Assembly: GCA_011049385.1 (NCBI GenBank) | Contig: DSBX01000078.1 | Span: 1-11,051, forward strand | Reading direction: 5' to 3' | DNA length: 11,051 nt | Source: Caldifarciminota bacterium | GTDB taxonomy: Bacteria > Hydrothermota > Tepidihabitantia > Tepidihabitantales > Tepidihabitantaceae | Shown: positions 6,486-11,051 of the stretch, in pieces | Layout: every line of letters starts with the position of its first letter | How positions within the stretch are numbered: position 1 is the stretch's first letter | Made by a program: the position numbers and the translations under genes | Notes under the pieces: generated by a model | Told to the model about the DNA's origin: nothing | The model's database searches: none | Seen by the model: only the letters and a program-made list of their open reading frames with translations

Positions 6486-6489
6486 CGTT

Positions 6490-7191
6490 ATGGGACGTCT
6501 GAAGCGCGAACGTCTGGATGGGCTGGCCGAGTTCGGCGCGCGGTTGCGCGAACTGCGCGAGGCGGCCGGTCTGTCCCAGATGAAGGTGTCCGAGTTGATG
6601 GGCTTTAATCCGACCCACGGCTATAAGTACATCCTGAAGCTGGAGAAGGGCTCGGTGCCGAACCCGACCCTGCGCACCATCATCAGCTTTCTTGAGGTCT
6701 GCGGCCGGGACTGGACAGATGTCGCCGACGCCCTGCCCCACGCCGGAAGGCGGAAGGCTGAGCCGGGGAAGCCGCCGGCCAGGCCGGTCGAAGTCCCGGC
6801 GCCGCCTGCCCGCGCCCAGGCAGGCGGGCCTGCCCGCCGCGACCCGCGGCCACTCCGGGTCCGCCTCCGGGCCGAGCGTATCGCCGGGCGCGAACGCCGG
6901 GCCGCGGAGCTGTGGCAGGCGGTGACGCGAACCGAGGCCGCGGTCACCCGGCTCTTCCGCTCCGGCTCTTTCGTGAAGCCGGGCACCCGGACCGCGAAGC
7001 TGGAGCGGAGCTACGCAGGCTTCATCCGGCCCTGCTGTGCCACGCTCCAGGCCTATGCCCGGGCCCGGCCCCGGATGGTGGAGAACGAGGTTTCGAAGCT
7101 GGTCGAGCCGGCGGTCGAGTCCGGCCTCGACCGGACGTTGCTTGAGGAAATCGTCCGCCTCTGCCGGGAGCATCTGAGCGGGGACGGATGA
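6490..7191 (+). CDS. XRE-type helix-turn-helix regulator with uncharacterised helical C-terminal domain
   Basis: Probable cytoplasmic DNA-binding regulator. Of 233 residues, about 12-72 form a Cro/CI-type HTH: LRELREAAGLSQMKVSELMG supplies the first helices, 42-54 (THGYKYILKLEKG) the recognition-helix region, and P57-N-P-T-L the usual closing turn. A Pro/Ala/Arg-rich linker (about 80-125) follows, partly encoded by GC-rich inverted repeats. The C-terminal part (about 130-233) is helical and charged, and I do not recognise it. ATG 6490 was chosen from the promoter position; there is no ribosome binding site. The stop overlaps the next gene's start in ATGA, so the two are probably translationally coupled. 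It lies divergent from the tol operon and may control both promoters. Confidence 0.85.
   Translation: MGRLKRERLDGLAEFGARLRELREAAGLSQMKVSELMGFNPTHGYKYILKLEKGSVPNPTLRTIISFLEVCGRDWTDVADALPHAGRRKAEPGKPPARPVEVPAPPARAQAGGPARRDPRPLRVRLRAERIAGRERRAAELWQAVTRTEAAVTRLFRSGSFVKPGTRTAKLERSYAGFIRPCCATLQAYARARPRMVENEVSKLVEPAVESGLDRTLLEEIVRLCREHLSGDG
6805..6838. repeat. Nested GC-rich inverted repeats in the XRE linker
   Basis: CCTGCC (6805-6810) pairs with GGCAGG (6819-6824), GGCAGG pairs in turn with a following CCTGCC (6829-6834), and GGCGGGC (6823-6829) pairs with GCCCGCC (6832-6838). The mutually exclusive hairpins fall in the region encoding the unstructured interdomain linker, as if a short REP-like element had been absorbed into the gene. 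Confidence 0.55.
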
Positions 7192-9992
7192 GCGTGCCGA
7201 GCCTGGCGCTCGCGCTCTTGCTCGTCGCCGCCCCAGGCGGATTCTCGGTTCGCTACCGGCTCGACTGCGCCCTTGAGGAGCCGCACACCGTCACCGGCCG
7301 CCAGTCCGTCTTCATCCGCAATGAGACCGGCCTGCCCCTGCCCGAACTGCGCTTCCAGCTTCATCCCCGTGCGTTCCGCAACCGGCACACACCCCTGGCC
7401 CGCGACCTCGCCGCGCTCAAGAGCTTTGATCTGGCCTGGGCCGACGAGTCCGAGCTCGGCGACCTCACCATCACCCGGCTCGAAGTTGACGGCCTCGCCC
7501 CGGCCGAGACCCTGTTCGATGAGAGCGGGCTCTGTGTCCGCCTGCGCGTGCCGTTCCGGGACGGCGATTCCCTGCTGGTCGAGTTCGAGTTTGTGACCCG
7601 CCTGCCGCGTTTCTTCGTCGCCGGCATCGGCCGCCGGGGCCGGTTCTACCTGCTGAACCACTGGCACCCCCAGCTCGCGGCCTGGCGCGGAGACTGGCAC
7701 GCCGACGGCGTGCAACCGGCCGGCTTCGCGCCGGCCCAGGTCGCAGACTACGACGTCACCATCACCCTGCCCGCCGACCTCGCCGTCGCCGCTACCGGCC
7801 GGGTACTTGAGGATGGCGCGGGCTCCGGCTTTCGCCGCCACCGTTTCCGCGCCGACCGGGTCGCCGGTTTCGCGCTCGTCGCCGCGCCCGACCTGGTCAC
7901 CTCCCACGCCGCCGGGGCCGGCTCGTCCTCACCCGGTCACCCGGTCACCCGGTCACCCGGTCACGTTCCTCTGGACATCACCGTCCACGTCCGCGACCGC
8001 AACCGGGCTCTCTGGCACGGGCTGGAGCGCCGGGCCGCGGACATCGTCGAGGCTTTCCGGGGCTGGTACGGCCCGCCGCCGGTCGAGCAGATCGCGGTCG
8101 TGGACGCGGTCGGCATCATCCCGGCCGACGTGACCGCGCCCGGGCTGGTGCTCCTCAGCCAGGCGCCGGTTCCTTTCACCCGCCTCGCCGAACGGTCGCT
8201 CGCCCGGGGGCTGGCGCACCAGTGGTTCGCAGGAGCGGGCGCGCCCGACCCGCCCGGCTCGTCCTGGCTGGTCAGCGGCGCGGCGGTGTTCAGCCAGGTC
8301 CGCTACCTTGAGAGCCGCTACGGCCCTTCCAACCTGCTCGACCTGCCCTGGCCCGGCCCCCTCGCCGGGCTCGGCGACGAGTGGTACAACCGCCTGCTCT
8401 ACTACCTGGCCGCCTCCAACGACGCGCTCGGCTCGCTGGCCGAGCCCCGGTTCGACTACACGACCAACCCGCTCAGCTACGCCGACTCGCGCCCGGCCCA
8501 GGCCGGCGGCTTCTTCCTGATGCTTGAGCGCCGCATCGGGCCGGAGACGTTCAACCGGGCGCTCCGCGCCTGGCTGGGCCGGGCCGACCGCCGCACCGCG
8601 CCCGACACCGCGTTCATTGCCGCCTGCTCGGAAGCGGCCGGTGAGGACCACACCTCTCTCTTTGACCGCTGGCTCCCGGCGACCGGGCCCTGCGACTACG
8701 CGCTGGTCGGAGTCAGGAGCGACGGCGCTGAGCACCGGGCCGATATCCGCCGCGTCGGCGCCATCACGATGCCGGTCGAACTCGAGTTCACCTTCAGCGA
8801 CGGCGCGCGCCTGCGCCGGGAGTGGACGCTGGCCGCCGGTGAAGGCACGGTCGAGGTCATCCACCCGGCCCGGCTCCGCTCGGTCACGCTCGACCCGGAC
8901 CGGAAGCTGTTCGAGCTCGACCGCTGGAACAACCGCCGGCCCCGCCGCGTCACCGTCCACCCGCTCTTCGCCCTGCCCGACTTCGACGCCTACCAGCTCT
9001 TCTACGGCCCTTACGCCTGGTATGACGACTACCACGGCTTCCAGCTCGGCGGCTGGGTGCAGGGCCGGCAGTTCTTCGAGGCCGGGCCCCTGCGCGGCCG
9101 CCACTCCTGGACCGCGAGCCTCGCCCGCACTTCCCGGCGCGCGGACTGGCAGCCCAGCGTCAGCTACGGCACGCCCCTGCCCTTCCTGAACGAGAACCTG
9201 CGCTTCTTCGGCGCGGCCCGCTACTCGCCCCGCACCGCGACCGTCGAGGCCATTCTCGAACAGGGATTGAGCCCGGTCCTGCGCCGGGACGGCGCGACCG
9301 TCCAGCTCTCCTGGCTGTTGAACGACCTGCGCGACCCGGTCGCCCGCGACCCGCGCGCCTGGCAGGTCGCCCGCACCTCGGAACTCAAGCTCCGGTTCCT
9401 GCACACCGCCGAGACGCGCCGGCTCAAGCGCTCCGGCTCGGTGCGCGCCGGCCTCGGCGTCCGCGCGCTGGGCGGCGGCTACGATTTCGGCCGGGCCGGC
9501 CTCGAACAGCACGCCGCCTTCCGCTTCAGCCGCAACCGGTCGGTCGGCGTCCGGCTCTTCGCCGGCGGCATCGTCGGCTCGGTCCCGCTCCAGGAGCGCA
9601 TCTACCTCTCCGGCGGCCTCACCGCCACACCCGAGGAGCCGGCGAGCTGGGCCTACCAGGGCCCGGCCTCGGGCCAGGAGCACTGGCATTACACCGCGGA
9701 CGTCAACTGCCGGGGCTGGGCCGGCGAATACCTGGCCGGCCGCTGGGGCTGGGGCGCGAACTTCCACTTGAACCTCATCCCGGTCGTCCAGCCCTTCTTC
9801 GACATCGGCAACGTCGCCGATGACCCGCTCGCCCCGGCGCTCGCCCGGCCCCGGATGAACGCCGGGGTCCGGCTCAAGCTCTCCTGGCTCTATGCCGACT
9901 TCCCGCTCTGGCGCTGGGAACCCGGCGCCGGCGGCGAGCTCATCTTCAAGTGGATGCTCGGGCTCAACCTCGCCGGCTTCGCGGACTTCTGA
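7188..9992 (+). CDS. M1-aminopeptidase-like pseudoenzyme fused to an outer-membrane beta-barrel
   Basis: A 934-residue secreted protein. Residues 1-18 resemble a signal peptide without a basic n-region. About 20-245 match the M1 N-terminal beta domain (ELRFQLHPRAFRN; VADYDVTITLPADLAVAATG) and about 260-500 the M1 catalytic fold. The zinc site is lost: HExxH reads R-G-L-A-H (340-344), and the third ligand Glu, 23 residues after the first His, is S363. The substrate-binding M-E-x-P-G segment reads V-T-A-P-G (315-319). About 600-934 are rich in alternating, aromatic strands and end in F-A-D-F, the C-terminal Phe typical of BAM-inserted barrels. Peptidase activity is unlikely; a binding, scaffold or transport role is inferred. 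It overlaps the XRE gene by four bases and precedes an MFS exporter by three. Residues 248-259 come from an 8-base tandem repeat. Confidence 0.85.
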   Translation: MSVPSLALALLLVAAPGGFSVRYRLDCALEEPHTVTGRQSVFIRNETGLPLPELRFQLHPRAFRNRHTPLARDLAALKSFDLAWADESELGDLTITRLEVDGLAPAETLFDESGLCVRLRVPFRDGDSLLVEFEFVTRLPRFFVAGIGRRGRFYLLNHWHPQLAAWRGDWHADGVQPAGFAPAQVADYDVTITLPADLAVAATGRVLEDGAGSGFRRHRFRADRVAGFALVAAPDLVTSHAAGAGSSSPGHPVTRSPGHVPLDITVHVRDRNRALWHGLERRAADIVEAFRGWYGPPPVEQIAVVDAVGIIPADVTAPGLVLLSQAPVPFTRLAERSLARGLAHQWFAGAGAPDPPGSSWLVSGAAVFSQVRYLESRYGPSNLLDLPWPGPLAGLGDEWYNRLLYYLAASNDALGSLAEPRFDYTTNPLSYADSRPAQAGGFFLMLERRIGPETFNRALRAWLGRADRRTAPDTAFIAACSEAAGEDHTSLFDRWLPATGPCDYALVGVRSDGAEHRADIRRVGAITMPVELEFTFSDGARLRREWTLAAGEGTVEVIHPARLRSVTLDPDRKLFELDRWNNRRPRRVTVHPLFALPDFDAYQLFYGPYAWYDDYHGFQLGGWVQGRQFFEAGPLRGRHSWTASLARTSRRADWQPSVSYGTPLPFLNENLRFFGAARYSPRTATVEAILEQGLSPVLRRDGATVQLSWLLNDLRDPVARDPRAWQVARTSELKLRFLHTAETRRLKRSGSVRAGLGVRALGGGYDFGRAGLEQHAAFRFSRNRSVGVRLFAGGIVGSVPLQERIYLSGGLTATPEEPASWAYQGPASGQEHWHYTADVNCRGWAGEYLAGRWGWGANFHLNLIPVVQPFFDIGNVADDPLAPALARPRMNAGVRLKLSWLYADFPLWRWEPGAGGELIFKWMLGLNLAGFADF
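7931..7964 (+). repeat. Four tandem copies of the octamer ACCCGGTC inside the M1-like gene
   Basis: ACCCGGTC is repeated four times without error at 7931-7962, followed by AC. Because eight is not a multiple of three, three units give eight amino acids, producing the S-P-G-H-P-V-T-R pattern at residues 248-259 between the two M1-like domains. None of the frames through the array contains a stop. Gain or loss of one unit would shift the downstream frame. Its right end recurs at 2555-2578. Confidence 0.9.
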
Positions 9993-9995
9993 GCG

Positions 9996-11051
9996 GTGGG
10001 CGACAAGAAGCCCGACAACGGCCGCACGGTCTACCCCGGCTACAACCTCCTCCGGCTCTTCACCGGCGGCGTCCTGCCCCGCACCTTCGCGGCTCTGCGC
10101 GTGCGCAACTACCGGCTCTACTGGTTCGGCAACGCGGTCTCGCTCGTCGGCACCTGGATGCAGAACGTCGCCCGGGGCTGGCTCGTGCTCGAACTCACCA
10201 ACTCGCCCTTCCTCGTCGGGCTCGAGACCAGCATCACCTGGCTGCCGGCGCTGTTCATCTCCCTGCCCGCCGGGGTCCTCGCCGACCACTTCAACAAGCG
10301 CAACCTGATGGTCATCACCCAGGCCCTGCTCGCGGTACTGGCGCTCGCGCTGGCGGTGCTCTACTGGACCGGGGTCATCCGCATCGGCCACATCCTCGTC
10401 ATCTCGGCGCTGACCGGCGTCATCATCGCCTTCAACTCGCCGGTCCGGCTGGCCATCGTCTCCGAGCTGGTCGGCCGGGACCTGGTCCTGAACGCGGTCG
10501 CGCTCAACTCCGCGGTCTTCAATGCGGCCCGGATTGTCGGCCCCTCGATCGCCGGGGTCGCGCTCGGCGTCATCGGCGCGGGCGGCTGTTTCGCAATCAA
10601 CAGCGTCAGCTTCCTCGGCATCATCGTCGCGCTCGCCTTCGTCCGGCTCAAGCACGCCCGGCCCGAACCGACCGGCGAGTCGCTCTGGCGGCGCATTGCC
10701 GGCGGCCTGCGCTTCGTCGCCCGCCACCGCGATATGCGGGTGCTGATGGTGATGATTGCGGTCTTCTCCAGCTTCGGCATCGTCTACCTGCCGCTGATGC
10801 CGGTCTTCGCCCGCGACGTCTTCGGCGTCGGGCCGGGCGGCTACGGCGCGATGATGGCCGGCCTCGGCGTCGGCGCGCTCACCGGCGTCCTCGTCCTCGC
10901 CACCATCAGCCGCACCCGGCACCGCGGCCGCATCCTCGTCGCGGGCACGACCCTGCTCGGGCTCCTGCTCGTGCTCTTCGGGCTGGTGCGGGACTTTCGC
11001 ACCGGCATCGCGGTGCTGGTCGCGCTCGGCTTCTGCCAGAGCTCGGTCGCC
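9996..11051 (+). CDS. MFS exporter of the EntS-like (MFS_3) type, 3' end cut by window edge
   Basis: Inner-membrane proton-coupled transporter; 352 residues are visible of a family usually near 400-430. After a cytoplasmic start (1-34) come the signature opening LRVRNYRLYWFGNAVSLVGTW and V-A-R-G-W-L-V-L-E-L, then the MFS loop motif A G-V-L-A-D-H-F-N-K-R (93-102) between helices 2 and 3. About nine or ten hydrophobic helices are present before the edge, with the long cytoplasmic midpoint loop near 213-245. The GTG at 9996 lies three bases after the previous stop; the ribosome binding site is weak, so coupling is likely. Relatives export siderophores, macrolides or other small molecules, but the substrate cannot be read from sequence. 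It shares an operon with the XRE regulator and the barrel fusion. Confidence 0.92.
   Translation, partial: MGDKKPDNGRTVYPGYNLLRLFTGGVLPRTFAALRVRNYRLYWFGNAVSLVGTWMQNVARGWLVLELTNSPFLVGLETSITWLPALFISLPAGVLADHFNKRNLMVITQALLAVLALALAVLYWTGVIRIGHILVISALTGVIIAFNSPVRLAIVSELVGRDLVLNAVALNSAVFNAARIVGPSIAGVALGVIGAGGCFAINSVSFLGIIVALAFVRLKHARPEPTGESLWRRIAGGLRFVARHRDMRVLMVMIAVFSSFGIVYLPLMPVFARDVFGVGPGGYGAMMAGLGVGALTGVLVLATISRTRHRGRILVAGTTLLGLLLVLFGLVRDFRTGIAVLVALGFCQSSVA

Noticed and set aside
6364..7173. 269-codon minus-strand frame antisense to the XRE regulator
   Set aside because: It has no recognisable domain and would run across the divergent promoter region; the plus-strand HTH is clear.
7931..7964. 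Repeat array considered as a CRISPR remnant
   Set aside because: The units are eight bases, directly adjacent, with no spacers and no cas genes nearby.
8202..8275. Active M1 metallopeptidase annotation
   Set aside because: Only one zinc-ligand histidine remains; the other His, the catalytic Glu and the third-ligand Glu are all replaced.
7953..10922. 989-codon open frame on the minus strand antisense to the fusion and MFS genes
   Set aside because: Its translation is a featureless Glu/Asp/Arg/Ala/Gly mix without domains, and it is antisense to two genes with clear families. Long antisense frames are expected in GC-rich DNA with strong third-position bias.

Overview
The window comes from a GC-rich diderm bacterium. 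Lipobox-bearing OmpA/Pal lipoproteins, a TolQ/TolR/TonB-type motor and a beta-barrel protein ending in phenylalanine all imply an outer membrane. No RNA genes, IS elements or CRISPR arrays were seen. The organism cannot be named from the sequence. The divergent proteins, the unusual tol gene order and the short GC-rich repeats would suit a poorly sampled phylum (WOR-3-like lineages come to mind), but that is a guess.

Left two thirds, minus strand, read from right to left. A good sigma70-type promoter (6361-6389) starts a tight envelope operon: two tandem Pal lipoproteins (6247-5741 and 5687-5193), CpoB/YbgF (5174-4401), TolQ/ExbB (4391-3654), TolR/ExbD (3651-3244) and a TonB/TolA-type protein (3185-2574). 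Together they form a proton-driven trans-envelope machine linking the inner membrane to peptidoglycan and the outer membrane. The order differs from the canonical tolQ-R-A-B-pal-cpoB, pal is doubled, and no tolB is present in the window. A terminator-like hairpin (2529-2565) follows the last tol gene. After it comes dnaE, the replicative DNA polymerase alpha subunit, cut by the left edge. It appears to have its own promoter placed so that the mRNA would be leaderless.

The 242-base gap 6248-6489 holds two divergent promoters. The plus-strand promoter overlaps a perfect 15-base dyad, and its half-site CTAGCC recurs on the -10 box of the tol promoter. This suggests that the adjacent XRE-type regulator controls both directions.

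Right third, plus strand. The XRE-type regulator (6490-7191) overlaps by four bases a 934-residue protein with an M1-aminopeptidase-like N-terminal half that has lost nearly all active-site residues, joined to a predicted outer-membrane beta-barrel. An MFS exporter follows after three bases and is cut by the right edge. The fusion gene carries four copies of an 8-base repeat in frame, a length that would shift frame if the copy number changed. The two very long open frames antisense to dnaE and to the fusion gene are composition artefacts.
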